Shown here: positions 26,574 to 35,907 of the stretch, piece by piece
Layout of the letters: each line of letters starts with the position of its first letter
How positions within the stretch are numbered: the first letter of the stretch is position 1
Source of the DNA: JAVBRD01 sp031548365
Lineage (GTDB): Bacteria; Bacillota; Clostridia; Christensenellales; UBA1750
NCBI GenBank assembly: GCA_031548365.1
Contig: JAVBRD010000008.1
Coordinates: 1-64,000 of the forward strand
Length of the DNA: 64,000 bases
Direction: 5' to 3'
Notes under the pieces: model-generated
The model's database searches: none
Told to the model about the DNA's origin: nothing
What the model saw: only the letters and a program-made list of their open reading frames with translations
Made by a program: the position numbers and the translations under genes

Positions 26574-28193
26574 ATGGCCAAACAACTCAAGTTCGGTGAG
26601 GAAGCCCGCCGCGCGCTGGAAGCCGGCGTCAACGCGCTCGCCAACACCGTCAGCATCACGCTCGGCCCGAAAGGCCGCAATGTCGTTCTGGACAAAAAAT
26701 TCGGCGCGCCCTTGGTCACCAACGACGGCGTGACCATCGCCAAGGAAATCGAGCTGGATGACCCCTTTGAAAACATGGGCGCTCAGATGCTCAAAGTCAC
26801 CGCGACGAAGACCAACGATGACGCGGGCGACGGCACCACCTCCTCCACGCTGCTCGCGCAGGCGATCGTCCGCGAAGGCCTGAAGAACGTTGCCGCGGGT
26901 GCCAACCCCATGATGCTCAAGAAGGGCATCATGCTCGCCTCCGACTCCGTCTCCGACGCGCTCAAGGGCATTTCCAAGCCCATCGCGGGCAAAACCGCCA
27001 TCCAGCAGGTCGCCGGCATCTCCGCAGGGGATGACGACATCGGACTGCTCATCGGCGACGCGATGGAAAAAGTCGGCAATGACGGCGTCATCACGGTAGA
27101 AGAGTCGAAATCCATGAAGACCGAGCTGGTCACCGTGGACGGCATGCAGTTCGACCGCGGCTACGCCTCTGCATACATGGTCACCGATTCAGAGAAGATG
27201 GAAGCGGTTCTGGAGAACCCCGTCATCCTGATCACCGAGAAGAAAATCAGCAATATCCAGGAGATCCTCCCCCTGCTTGAGCAGGTTGTCCAGGCCGGCA
27301 AGAAGATGGTCATCATCGCTGAGGACGTCGAGGGCGAGGCGCTGGCCACCCTGATCGTCAACAAGCTGCGCGGCACGTTCACCTGCGTCGCGGTCAAAGC
27401 CCCCGGCTTTGGCGACCGCCGCAAGGCCATGCTCCAGGACATCGCCATCCTGACCGGCGGACAGGTTATCTCCGATGATCTCGGCCTTGACCTCAAGGAA
27501 ACGCAAATGAGCATGCTCGGTTCCTGCTCGCGCATCACCATCGACAAAGACAACACCACCATCGTGGAAGGCGCGGGCGATGCCACCGAGATCAAGGCGC
27601 GCATCAACTCGATTAAGGCGCAGATCGAGGACACCACCTCCGATTACGACCGTGAGAAGCTGCAGGAGCGCCTCGCGAAGCTCGCGGGCGGCGTCGCGGT
27701 CATCCGTGTTGGCGCGGCCACCGAGATCGAGATGAAAGACCGCAAGCTGCGTATCGAGGACGCTCTCGCTGCGACCCGCGCAGCGGTTGAAGAGGGCATC
27801 GTTCCCGGCGGCGGCGTCGCGCTGCTCAAGACCATGGCGTCCGTCAAAACGCTCGCCGGTTCGCTCGAAGGCGACATCCGCACCGGCTCGCTCATCGTGC
27901 TCCGCTCTCTGGAAGAGCCCATTCGCCAGATTGCCGCGAACGCCGGCCTTGAGGGCTCCGTGGTTGTGGACAAGGTCAAGAACTCCACAGACGCCGACTT
28001 TGGCTACGACGCGCTCCGCGATGAGTACGGCTCCATGACCCAGAAGGGGATCATCGACCCGACCAAGGTCGTCCGCGCCGCGATGCAGAATGCCTGCTCC
28101 GTGGCCGCGATGATCCTGACCACCGAGTCCTTGGTTTGCGATCTGCCCGAGAAGAACCCCGCGCCCGCCCCCGCGCAGCCCCCGATGTACTAA
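26574..28193 (+). CDS. groEL: Chaperonin GroEL
   Basis: ATP-driven protein-folding chaperonin in the cytoplasm. It has 539 residues. The ATPase motif DAGDGTTSSTLLAQAI and the apical-domain segments are intact. The C-terminus ends in a Pro/Ala-rich stretch closing PPMY in place of the usual Gly-Gly-Met repeats, so the flexible tail inside the chamber differs from the common form. It is cotranscribed with groES, and a strong terminator follows. Confidence 0.98.
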   Translation: MAKQLKFGEEARRALEAGVNALANTVSITLGPKGRNVVLDKKFGAPLVTNDGVTIAKEIELDDPFENMGAQMLKVTATKTNDDAGDGTTSSTLLAQAIVREGLKNVAAGANPMMLKKGIMLASDSVSDALKGISKPIAGKTAIQQVAGISAGDDDIGLLIGDAMEKVGNDGVITVEESKSMKTELVTVDGMQFDRGYASAYMVTDSEKMEAVLENPVILITEKKISNIQEILPLLEQVVQAGKKMVIIAEDVEGEALATLIVNKLRGTFTCVAVKAPGFGDRRKAMLQDIAILTGGQVISDDLGLDLKETQMSMLGSCSRITIDKDNTTIVEGAGDATEIKARINSIKAQIEDTTSDYDREKLQERLAKLAGGVAVIRVGAATEIEMKDRKLRIEDALAATRAAVEEGIVPGGGVALLKTMASVKTLAGSLEGDIRTGSLIVLRSLEEPIRQIAANAGLEGSVVVDKVKNSTDADFGYDALRDEYGSMTQKGIIDPTKVVRAAMQNACSVAAMILTTESLVCDLPEKNPAPAPAQPPMY

Positions 28194-28203
28194 GAGCTAA
28201 CAC

Positions 28204-28238
28204 AAGGGCCGCCTGTGATTTATCACGGGCGGCCTTTA
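28204..28238 (+). terminator. groESL terminator
   Basis: A long stem of GGCCGCC/TGTGA against TCACGGGCGGCC with a short loop follows the groEL stop by ten bases and runs into CTTTATG. This is a clear intrinsic terminator, although the T-run is short. Confidence 0.78.
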
Positions 28239-28256
28239 TGCGGATGGGGGATGGGT

Positions 28257-29135
28257 ATGCAGACGGTGCCTGCCAAGCACATCGTTACAGCGGTCGAGAC
28301 CAGTGACAACTATATCTGCCGCGACTACAACATGAACATCTATAGGGGATGTCCGCATGGATGTATCTATTGCGATTCACGCAGCGAGTGTTACCGCGTT
28401 GAGCGTTTCGATGAGGTGCGCGTCAAGGAAAACGCGCTGGCCGTGATCGGGGCGGATCTTCGGAGCAAACGGAAAACAGGCATTGTGGCGACAGGTGCGA
28501 TGAGCGCCCCGTACAACCCATTTGAGGAGGAACTTCGGCTGACGCGGGGCGCGCTAGAGCTGATCGACCGGTTCGGCTTCGGCGTGACGATCACCACCAA
28601 GTCGTCGCTGATTGCTCGAGACGCCGATGTGTTCAAGAGTATTGCGCGCCACTCGCCCGCCGACGCGCGCCTCACGATCACCACCGTGGACGACTCGCTT
28701 GCGGGGCTGATCGAACCGCACGCCCCACCGCCCTCAGCCCGGCTTGAGGCGCTCGCGCATCTTGCGCGGAGCGGCGTGTTCACGGGGGTGTTCATCACAC
28801 CTGTGCTGCCCATGATCACGGACACAGTCGATGGCATTGTGGCAATCCTGCGGCGCGCGGCGGAGGCGGGCGCGAAAAGCGCGGTCATGTTTCCGGGGAT
28901 GACGCTGCGCGCGGGCAGCCGCGAGCATTACAACGCCGCGCTTGACCGACATTTTCCGGGTCTCTCCGAGCGATATCGACGTGCGTACGGCGATCGCTAC
29001 GAGTGCTGGTCGGACAACGCGCGCGCGCTCACCGGCGCGTTTGTGAGCGAGTGCGACAAGCTGGGCCTTCTCCACGACTTTCGCGATATCAACCGCGCGG
29101 TTCGTGCGAGCGCGGAGCCGCTGAGGTTGTTTTGA
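28257..29135 (+). CDS. Radical SAM protein, SPL (spore photoproduct lyase-like) family
   Basis: A 292-residue radical SAM enzyme. The [4Fe-4S] motif is C-x3-C-x2-C in RGCPHGCIYCDSRS near residue 30. The following ATGAMSAPYNPFEEELRLTR region matches the SPL/Rv2578c-like family, which includes spore photoproduct lyase-related proteins of unknown substrate. It is shorter than true SplB and lacks an obvious extra N-terminal domain, so photoproduct repair is not claimed. ATG 28257 follows GGGGG by six bases; ATG 28251 is possible. Confidence 0.85.
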   Translation: MQTVPAKHIVTAVETSDNYICRDYNMNIYRGCPHGCIYCDSRSECYRVERFDEVRVKENALAVIGADLRSKRKTGIVATGAMSAPYNPFEEELRLTRGALELIDRFGFGVTITTKSSLIARDADVFKSIARHSPADARLTITTVDDSLAGLIEPHAPPPSARLEALAHLARSGVFTGVFITPVLPMITDTVDGIVAILRRAAEAGAKSAVMFPGMTLRAGSREHYNAALDRHFPGLSERYRRAYGDRYECWSDNARALTGAFVSECDKLGLLHDFRDINRAVRASAEPLRLF

Positions 29136-29189
29136 GATTGGCGTTCGACCCAATGTGATTTGGTTTTTTTGCAGCATGATACTGTCCGG

Positions 29190-29231
29190 CTCGACAAAGG
29201 ACACCTGATCGCTCAGGCGTCCTTTGTCGAG
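29190..29231. terminator. 42-base perfect hairpin between convergent genes
   Basis: CTCGACAAAGGAC pairs fully with GTCCTTTGTCGAG, and inside it CCTGA pairs with TCAGG around TCGC. It sits between the convergent radical SAM gene and the purine permease, so it likely ends transcription from both sides. Neither side has a strong T-run. Confidence 0.58.
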
Positions 29232-29240
29232 TGTGCAAAG

Positions 29241-30641
29241 CTACATTTTGTTGAGCGCCAGCAGGATAAAGTTGAGCAGGAAGAGCACCGTGGCCCCGCC
29301 CAAAATGGGGTGGATGTCTTTGGCTTTGCCCTTGACGAGCTTGATGACGCAGTAGAACAGGAAGCCCGCCGCGATACCGTAGGAGATGTTGTAGCAGAAC
29401 GCCATGATGAGGACGGTGAAGAACGCGGGGATGCTCTCCTCGAAATCGTCCCACTTGATGCCGCCGAACGCTTCCAGCATCATCACGCCGACGACGATGA
29501 GCGCGGGAGCGGTGGCTTCCGCGGGCACCATGCCGAACAACGCCGCGAAAGGCAGGCACAGAAGGAACAGGATGGACACGATGACGCTGGTCAGGCCTGT
29601 GCGGCCGCCCACGCCAATGCCCGCGGCGCTCTCGATGTACGTGGTGGTGTTGGACGTACCCAGCATCGCGCCGATGCTGGTGGCGATGGAGTCGGCAAAG
29701 AGCGCCTTGTCCATGCGGGATTTGAAGCCTTTCCCCTCGTAGAGCGCTTTTTCGTCGGCTTCGTCAAAGATTCCGGACTTACGGCCCGTGCCAATGAACG
29801 TGCCCACGGTGTCAAACGTGTCGGACAAGCTGAAAGAGAAAATGCTGATGAGCACAATCGGGATGAGCGCGGGGTTGGAGAACATGCTGCCCAGACCCGG
29901 GCTGCCAAAGAACGCAAAAGAGACACTGCCAAAGCCCGCAAGAGAGGACATGTCGAAAATGTTTGCGGGGATTTTGGTCACGCCCAACGGAATGCCGATG
30001 AGCGTTGTGGCCACGATGCCGATGAGCAGAGAGCCCTTGACCTTGAGCACCATGAGCACAACGGTGATGATCAGTCCGATGAGCGCGAGGATCGGGCCGG
30101 CTGAGTTGAAGTTGACGAGGCTGGGGACGACAGCCGCGCCGGGGGCGACAAGGACCGTGCCCTCAGGGATGGCGCCGAACTGCATAAAGCCGGCGTTCTT
30201 GATGCCGATGTACGCGATGAAAAGCCCAATGCCTCCGCCAATGGCGAGTTGGAGGGATCGCGGGATGGAACGGATGATGGACTTTCTGACCTTGGTGATC
30301 GTAATGACCACGTTGATCAGGCCGCAAATGAACACCATCGCCAGCGCTTCCTGCCACTTGAAGCCAAGGCCGAAGCAGATCGTGAAGGTGAAGAACGCGT
30401 TGAGGCCCATGCCCGGCGCGGTCGCGTAGGGGACGTTGGCCACGAGGCCCATGATGAGCGTGCCGATCACCGAGGCCAACACTGTCGCGACGAAGACGCC
30501 GCCCCAGTCCATGCCCGCTTGTGAGAGTATGCTGGGGTTGACGAAGATGATGTACGCCATGGTGAAGAACGTGGTGAAGCCTGCAATGATTTCAGTTCGG
30601 ATGGAAGTGCCGTTTTTCTTGAGCTGGAAAAACTTGTCCAT
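29241..30641 (-). CDS. Purine permease, AzgA-like NCS2 family
   Basis: Inner-membrane transporter of 466 residues, probably importing adenine, guanine or hypoxanthine with protons. The N-terminus MDKFFQLKKNGTSIRTEIIA and ATAPGMGLNAFFTFTIC are typical of AzgA/PbuG proteins. The second half has SLSDTFDTVGTFIGTGRKSG and AGIGVGGRTGLTSV. At least 12 membrane segments can be read. ATG 30641 follows GAGGAGG. It has its own sigma-A-type promoter. No purine riboswitch was recognised in the leader. Confidence 0.91.
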   Translation of the reverse strand: MDKFFQLKKNGTSIRTEIIAGFTTFFTMAYIIFVNPSILSQAGMDWGGVFVATVLASVIGTLIMGLVANVPYATAPGMGLNAFFTFTICFGLGFKWQEALAMVFICGLINVVITITKVRKSIIRSIPRSLQLAIGGGIGLFIAYIGIKNAGFMQFGAIPEGTVLVAPGAAVVPSLVNFNSAGPILALIGLIITVVLMVLKVKGSLLIGIVATTLIGIPLGVTKIPANIFDMSSLAGFGSVSFAFFGSPGLGSMFSNPALIPIVLISIFSFSLSDTFDTVGTFIGTGRKSGIFDEADEKALYEGKGFKSRMDKALFADSIATSIGAMLGTSNTTTYIESAAGIGVGGRTGLTSVIVSILFLLCLPFAALFGMVPAEATAPALIVVGVMMLEAFGGIKWDDFEESIPAFFTVLIMAFCYNISYGIAAGFLFYCVIKLVKGKAKDIHPILGGATVLFLLNFILLALNKM

Positions 30642-30684
30642 TGGCCGTCCTCCTCATTGTTTTCGTCCGTCGTCGGACAAGCAC

Positions 30685-30713
30685 ATCATACTGTATCAAA
30701 ACCCGCTGCGCAA
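30685..30713 (-). promoter_or_regulatory. Sigma-A promoter of the purine permease
   Basis: On the minus strand TTGCGC (30713-30708) and TATGAT (30690-30685) are separated by 17 bases, about 45 bases before the ATG. It lies just beyond the 3' end of the broken acetyltransferase gene. Confidence 0.62.
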
Positions 30714-30748
30714 CCGAAATGTGGGAATGTTCGGCAATCTTTGCGGGG

Positions 30749-31280
30749 TCAGAGCAAAGCCAAATCAATCTCGAGCTGGAGGTCACGCGGGTCGCTCTCG
30801 TAAAGCGCTTGGTTGATCTCAGAAGCCTCACGGCAGCCAAGGGAGACGTAGAAAGGCGACGGTCTCCTCCGAGGATCCTGCGCAGATGTAGAGCTTGTCC
30901 GCGCCGCGCTGTTTCGCTTCCTTTGCGGACAGCATCAACAGCTTCCGGCCGATCCCCATCCGGCGATGTTCTTTTGAGATGAACAGCTGATCGAGCAGGG
31001 CGTATCTGTGCCTCGCGCCAAAGGGGCGGCAGTCCACGCTTGAAAAGCCGACAAGCCGCGCGGACTCAAACGCACCGTAAGCGAACCCACCCGATGCGAG
31101 CACGCCGGTGAGCGCGGCAAGATGGTGGTCAAAGCCGTTGGGGAAGTCCGGATCATGATCATTGATTTCGAGCAGCCTTCGAACACCGTCCACCTCGCGC
31201 CACGCTCTCCCGATGTACTGTGAAGTGTCGATCTCCCGGATGCGGCCGCACTCGCCGGGCAGCAGGAAACGAAAGGTCAC
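30749..31280 (-). pseudogene. GNAT acetyltransferase with a frameshift near the end
   Basis: GTG 31280 (ribosome site GGGAGG) opens a GNAT-family protein. The acetyl-CoA loop region is LLDQLFISKEHRRMGIGRKL and the later strand is KLYICAGSSEETVAF. The frame then stops at 30828. Dropping one base from the AAA run at 30852-30854 (TTT on the coding strand) restores FYVSLGCREASEINQALYES and DPRDLQLEIDLALL to a stop at 30749, the family's normal C-terminus. The break is either a true one-base insertion or a sequencing error. The acetylated substrate is unknown. Confidence 0.82.
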
Positions 31281-31306
31281 AGCGAAACCTCCCGTAAATG
31301 ATTTAG

Positions 31307-31333
31307 AAAACTGCGGAGCATCGCGCTCCGCAG
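31307..31333 (-). terminator. Terminator of the HD-domain gene
   Basis: On the minus strand CTGCGGAG and CTCCGCAG form an eight-pair stem with a seven-base loop, immediately followed by TTTTCTAAAT. It lies just past the HD gene stop, separating it from the acetyltransferase. Confidence 0.8.
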
Positions 31334-31345
31334 CCATGTTGGATG

Positions 31346-31822
31346 CTATCGGATACCCAGCTCCCAGAGCACCTTGTCGTTGCGGCCTTCGTAGCGGTAC
31401 GTTTTGTCGTACGCGGCACCCCGGACAAAGTGAGCGAAGGCATCCGCGTCCTTGAGGATCTCGTCGTACGGGCCGTGCACCGCATCCTTTTCATCGTGAA
31501 GCGCGATGGATGCGCAGATGATATCGATTTCATCCTCGGTGAACACGCCCAACCCGTCAAGGAGTTTTTTCGCCTGCGCCGCGCCGAGTTCGCCGTGACG
31601 CGCGTGTCCCTCCGGGGTGAGCGGCACGTTCGCGTATAGCCAGATGTCGTGCAGCATGCCCGCGCTCTGCGCGATGTCCATGCGCAATCCGCGCTTCATC
31701 GCGAGTATGCCCGCGATGTTGGCGACCGCGAACGAGTGCTCGCATGCCCTGACCGTCTCGCCGTTGGTCATCGTCTCGAAGTACGCGTTGACCGCTTTTG
31801 TGACCGCCTCAAACGCATTCAC
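31346..31822 (-). CDS. HD-domain phosphohydrolase-like protein
   Basis: A 158-residue metal-dependent hydrolase-like protein. The HD signature is seen as EHSFAVANIAG and AGMLHDIWLYA, with a later ASIALHDEKD, supplying the expected His and Asp ligands. The substrate is unknown; small HD proteins include nucleotidases and ppGpp- or cyclic-nucleotide-linked enzymes. GTG 31822 follows GGGAG. It is clearly related to the HD protein at 61641-62129 (shared AMKRG, AGMLHD and DAD segments). Both lie beside a GNAT gene. Confidence 0.8.
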   Translation of the reverse strand: MNAFEAVTKAVNAYFETMTNGETVRACEHSFAVANIAGILAMKRGLRMDIAQSAGMLHDIWLYANVPLTPEGHARHGELGAAQAKKLLDGLGVFTEDEIDIICASIALHDEKDAVHGPYDEILKDADAFAHFVRGAAYDKTYRYEGRNDKVLWELGIR

Positions 31823-31896
31823 AGGACCACTCCCTCATTTATACACGACCGGCAGCGAGCACCGAACTTGCGATAAACCCGCGTAGCGCGGCTGTC

Positions 31897-33099
31897 CTAC
31901 TTTGCGGTCTCCTTCGGCGGCTGGATGAGCAGGGTGAGTACGATACCCGCGGCGCTGGCGAGCGCTGCGAAGAGGAAGGGCAGGAAGAACGTGTCGCCGG
32001 TGGCCATTTTGGCGGTCATCTGGCCGATGAAGGGGAAGATGATGGCGGAAGCGCCAAAGCCCATCATGACGCAGCCGTAGTTGGAGCCCTGGTGCTTGAT
32101 ACCGAAAAAGTCCGCGGTCATGGCGGGGAAAACGCCGGAGGAGCCGCCGTAAGCGAAAGCCACGAGCGCGACGACGATGAGGAAAAGCGGCCCGCGCACA
32201 AAGATCATGGCGAACGCGCAAAGGAGCGTCAGCCCCACGATGGCCAGGATGGCGTTTTTGCGCCCGATCCGGTCGGAGAGCCACGGAAATGCGAGGCGCC
32301 CGGACGCGCTGGCGATGCCCGTGATCATCAAGCCCGCGAGCGCGAGGGTCTCGGAAAGACCGCGGCTTTGCCCCAGCTCTTTCAGGAGCGGGTTCAGGAT
32401 GAAGTAGGCCGGGACGGTGAACATCATGGTGACGGTGATGAGGTAGAACTGCGGCGTGCGCAGTACCTCGCGGGTGGTGTACTGCTTCTTGGCCAGCGTG
32501 GTCTGGGCGGGCGTGTATCCTGCGGGGAGATAGCCTGCGGGAGGATTGCCAACGATCAGGGACGCGCCCGCGCACACGATCGCGAACACAATCGCGAGCA
32601 CACGGAATGTGGAAGCCACGCCCAGGGAGGTGATCAAAGCGGTCGCCACAGGGGTGAACAGTACAACAGAGAAGCCAAACGCGCAGACCACCATGCCGGT
32701 GGCGAAGCCGCGCTTGTCGGGGAACCACTTTTGCGTGCAGCTGATGGCGCTGTTGTACGCCGCTCCCACTCCAAAACCGCCGATGACGCTGTAAAACAGG
32801 TACACCCAGCCGATGCCGTGGGGCAGGACGAAGGACGTGACGAGAATGCCAAGCGCAAAAAGCAGGCTCCCGCCCATGACGACCGGGCGCGGGCCTGTTT
32901 TGTCCTGAATGCGCCCGCCCACGAGAATACCCGCGACGAAGCCCGCGAGCATGACGGAGGCGATATAGCGCGTCGCGCCCGGATCGTATCCGTACGCGGT
33001 GACGACGGGGCCAGAAAACACCGACCACATATAAAGAATACCCACGCACAAAAGCACAAGCATGCTCGCAGCGAGTACGACATATCGGTTCTGTCTCAT
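31897..33099 (-). CDS. MFS transporter, oxalate/formate antiporter-like family
   Basis: A 400-residue membrane carrier with 12 predicted helices, beginning MRQNRYVVLAASMLVLLCVG and ILYMWSVFSGPV, a pattern typical of the OFA (oxalate:formate antiporter) family. The loop motif GGRIQDKTGPRPVVMGG after helix 2 and the central loop (around GNPPAGYLPAGYTPAQ) also fit. The substrate is probably a small organic acid, but this is not certain. ATG 33099 follows GGGAGGG. It starts 42 bases after argH, so the three genes may share a transcript. Confidence 0.85.
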   Translation of the reverse strand: MRQNRYVVLAASMLVLLCVGILYMWSVFSGPVVTAYGYDPGATRYIASVMLAGFVAGILVGGRIQDKTGPRPVVMGGSLLFALGILVTSFVLPHGIGWVYLFYSVIGGFGVGAAYNSAISCTQKWFPDKRGFATGMVVCAFGFSVVLFTPVATALITSLGVASTFRVLAIVFAIVCAGASLIVGNPPAGYLPAGYTPAQTTLAKKQYTTREVLRTPQFYLITVTMMFTVPAYFILNPLLKELGQSRGLSETLALAGLMITGIASASGRLAFPWLSDRIGRKNAILAIVGLTLLCAFAMIFVRGPLFLIVVALVAFAYGGSSGVFPAMTADFFGIKHQGSNYGCVMMGFGASAIIFPFIGQMTAKMATGDTFFLPFLFAALASAAGIVLTLLIQPPKETAK

Positions 33100-33141
33100 G
33101 ATAAACCCTCCCATACTTCTCATGATGCGTCTGTGTTGTTG

Positions 33142-34524
33142 CTACCGTTCTACAAGGATGTTCCGCACGGCCTTGATGTGCGACAAAACCGCCTCGGGCG
33201 CGGGACCGCCCGCAAGGTTTCGCTTAGCAACGCACGTCTCGATGGAGATCGCCTCGAAAACGTCCTCCGTAAAGAGCTCGGAGTAGTTCTTAAGCTCATC
33301 AAGCGATAGATCGAGCAGCGCGCGTTTTTGCCTTAGGCAGTCCAGCACGAGCTTCCCGATGACTTCGTGCGCCTGACGGAAGGGCATGCCCTGCTTGACA
33401 AGATAGTCCGCCGCATCCGTCGCGTTGGTGAACCCTCCCTCCGCGTTTTTTTTCATTGTATCTGTCCTGAAAGTGCACGTCAAGAGCATGTCGGTGAACA
33501 GCGACACGCAGCCTTCCAGTGTGTCAACCGTGTCGAAGAACGCCTCTTTGTCCTCCTGCATGTCTTTGTTGTATGCGAGAGGGAGTCCCTTCATCGTCGC
33601 GAGCAGACCTGTGAGGTGCCCGAACACACGCCCTGTTTTGCCGCGGATGAGCTCCGCCACGTCGGGGTTCTTCTTTTGCGGCATAATAGAGGAACCGGTG
33701 GAGAAGCCATCGTCCATTTCGACGAACGCGAACTCCAGCGTGCTCCACACTATGAGTTCTTCACAGAATCGCGAGAGGTGCATCATGGTGATGGACGCCG
33801 CCGAGAGATAGTCGAGAATGAAGTCGCGGTCGGACACGCCGTCCAGACTGTTGCGCGTGATCGCAGAGAAGCCCAGCAGCTCCGCCACGCGTTCGCGGTT
33901 CAACGAATAGGTCGTGCCGGCGAGCGCACCTGAACCGAGCGGCATGGAATCAGCGCGTTTGTGCGCGTCGATGAAGCGGTCGATGTCGCGCAGAAACATC
34001 TCGGCGTAAGCCATCAGGTGGTGGCCGAGTGTGACCGGCTGTGCGCGCTGCATGTGTGTATATCCGGGCATGACAGCGTCCACGTTATTCTCCGCGATGT
34101 CGCACAGCGCGCCCGCAAGCGATTTGAGCAGGTTGACCGCGCGGAAGCAGGCGTGCAGCGCGAATAGCCGCGCGTCGAGCGCGACTTGATCGTTGCGCGA
34201 GCGGCCTGTGTGCAGCCGCTTGCCCGCATCTCCGATGCGTTCGATGAGCAGCGTCTCCACGTTCATGTGGATGTCCTCGGCGGCGACATCCCACTCGATC
34301 AGACCGGCGCGAACATCGGTCAGGATCGTCTCAAGCCCCTTGACGATGTGGAGCGAGTCCGCCTTTGAGATGATGCCCTGCTCGCCCAGCATGGTTGCGT
34401 GGGCGATGGAGCCGCGGATGTCCTCTTCGGCCAAACGACAGTCAAAACGGATGGAGGAATGGAAATCCTCCACCGCTTTGTTAGTTCCTTTCTCGAAACG
34501 GCCACCCCAGAGCTTGGCGCTCAT
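33142..34524 (-). CDS. argH: Argininosuccinate lyase
   Basis: Splits argininosuccinate to arginine and fumarate, the last step of arginine synthesis, in the cytoplasm. It has 460 residues and begins MSAKLWGGRFEKGTN. The fumarase/aspartase-superfamily signature GSSIMPQKKNPD is intact, as are TGRSRNDQVALD and HTH-like helices of the tetramer core. ATG 34524 overlaps the argG stop as ATGA, so translation is coupled with the preceding pathway gene. Confidence 0.97.
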   Translation of the reverse strand: MSAKLWGGRFEKGTNKAVEDFHSSIRFDCRLAEEDIRGSIAHATMLGEQGIISKADSLHIVKGLETILTDVRAGLIEWDVAAEDIHMNVETLLIERIGDAGKRLHTGRSRNDQVALDARLFALHACFRAVNLLKSLAGALCDIAENNVDAVMPGYTHMQRAQPVTLGHHLMAYAEMFLRDIDRFIDAHKRADSMPLGSGALAGTTYSLNRERVAELLGFSAITRNSLDGVSDRDFILDYLSAASITMMHLSRFCEELIVWSTLEFAFVEMDDGFSTGSSIMPQKKNPDVAELIRGKTGRVFGHLTGLLATMKGLPLAYNKDMQEDKEAFFDTVDTLEGCVSLFTDMLLTCTFRTDTMKKNAEGGFTNATDAADYLVKQGMPFRQAHEVIGKLVLDCLRQKRALLDLSLDELKNYSELFTEDVFEAISIETCVAKRNLAGGPAPEAVLSHIKAVRNILVER

Positions 34525-35738
34525 GACTCGCTCGGCCACGAACGACTGGCCATCGCGCGCACCTTGAGCGGCAAACCGAAACAATTGATGAAGCCGCCCG
34601 CATCCTTGTGGTCATAAAGCGCGCCCGAGTCGCCGAATGTGGCGATGTCGGGGTTGTAGAGCGTATAAGGCGATTTGACGCCGGCCGCCATGACGTTGCC
34701 TTTATACAGCTTGAGGCGCGATACGCCCGTGACCGTCTCCTGCGTCTTGTCAACAAAAGCGGAGATCGCCTCGCGCAAAGGGGTGTACCAGCATCCGTCG
34801 TAGACCAGCTCGGCGAATCTCAGCGCCATTTGCTGCTTGTGGTGAAGCGTCGCGCGGTCGAGGGTGAGCTGCTCAATATTGCCGTGGGCCTCATAGAGGA
34901 TGGTGCCCGCGGGCGTCTCATATACGCCGCGTGACTTGATGCCCACCAGTCGGTTCTCCACGATGTCAATCGTGCCGATGCCATGTTTTGCGCCGATTAT
35001 GTTGAGCTCCTCGATGATATCGATCGGTCCCATTTTCCGCCCGTTGAGCGCGACGGGGATGCCCTTGACAAACTCAAGCTCGACAAACTCCGCCTTGTCC
35101 GGCGCGCTTTCGGGCGATGAGGAGATGAGCAGTACGTCGTCCGGCGGCGCGTTCCAAGGATCCTCAAGGTCTGCGCCTTCGTGCGAGAGGTGCCAAAGAT
35201 TCCTGTCCATGGAGTAGGGGCGCGTCTTGGGGATCGGGGAGGGGATGCCGCGCTCTTCCAGGTAAGCGATGGCGTCCTCGCGCGATTTGATGTCCCAGAT
35301 GCGCCAGGGCGCGATAATCTCAAGCTCGGGCATGAGCGCTTTGACGGTCAGCTCAAACCGAACCTGATCGTTTCCTTTACCGGTTGCGCCGTGGCAGATG
35401 GCTGTTGCGCCCTCTTTTTTCGCGATCTCGCACAGCCGCTTGGCGATCACGGGGCGCGCGAAGCTGGTGCCCAGCAGGTATTTCCCTTCGTACACCGCGC
35501 CCGCTTTGAGCGTGGGCCAAATGAAGTCCGTCACGAACTCTTCGCGGATGTCCTCAATGTATATTTTGCTCGCACCCGTCTTGAGCGCTTTTTCGTTGAG
35601 CGGCGCGAGCTCTTCCCCCTGACCCACGTCAGCGGCCATGGCGATGACTTCGCAGTCGTAGTTTTCCTTGAGCCATGGGATGATGACCGTGGTGTCCAGC
35701 CCGCCGGAATACGCGAGCACAACCTTCTTCTTGCTCAT
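34521..35738 (-). CDS. argG: Argininosuccinate synthase
   Basis: Joins citrulline and aspartate using ATP. It has 405 residues, the usual length. It begins MSKKKVVLAYSGGLDTTVII with the PP-loop SGGLDT. ATG 35738 follows GCGGAGG. It is the first gene of an argG-argH unit with a promoter that overlaps an ARG-box-like sequence, so repression by ArgR with arginine is expected. Confidence 0.97.
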   Translation of the reverse strand: MSKKKVVLAYSGGLDTTVIIPWLKENYDCEVIAMAADVGQGEELAPLNEKALKTGASKIYIEDIREEFVTDFIWPTLKAGAVYEGKYLLGTSFARPVIAKRLCEIAKKEGATAICHGATGKGNDQVRFELTVKALMPELEIIAPWRIWDIKSREDAIAYLEERGIPSPIPKTRPYSMDRNLWHLSHEGADLEDPWNAPPDDVLLISSSPESAPDKAEFVELEFVKGIPVALNGRKMGPIDIIEELNIIGAKHGIGTIDIVENRLVGIKSRGVYETPAGTILYEAHGNIEQLTLDRATLHHKQQMALRFAELVYDGCWYTPLREAISAFVDKTQETVTGVSRLKLYKGNVMAAGVKSPYTLYNPDIATFGDSGALYDHKDAGGFINCFGLPLKVRAMASRSWPSES

Positions 35739-35767
35739 GAGTTGGCCTCCGCTTTCAAAGTAGAATA

Positions 35768-35796
35768 ATTATACAGCATTACGTATAAAAATGCAA
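35768..35796 (-). promoter_or_regulatory. argG promoter overlapping an ARG-box-like operator
   Basis: On the minus strand TTGCAT (35796-35791) and TATAAT (35773-35768) are 17 bases apart. TGCATTTTTATACG (35795-35782), which runs from the -35 into the spacer, follows the ArgR half-site pattern TGnATnnnnATnC. Overlap of operator and -35 would give direct repression. A separate palindrome GGTCAT-TTTA-ATGACC lies upstream at 35845-35860. Confidence 0.68.
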
Positions 35797-35907
35797 TACT
35801 GTCCGTGAAAAACCGGGAAGTTTCCGTTAATGCGTTAGACGTATGGTCATTTTAATGACCTGGAACAAAAAATGAGCTAAGCGACACGGTGTTCACGCCG
35901 TCCTTTT

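Noticed and set aside
28257..29135. Spore photoproduct lyase (splB)
   Set aside because: The radical SAM motif and family region fit, but the protein is shorter than true SplB and family members with other functions share these features.
30642..30748. Possible purine riboswitch before the purine permease
   Set aside because: The conserved purine-aptamer core sequences were not found; only a promoter and short leader are visible.
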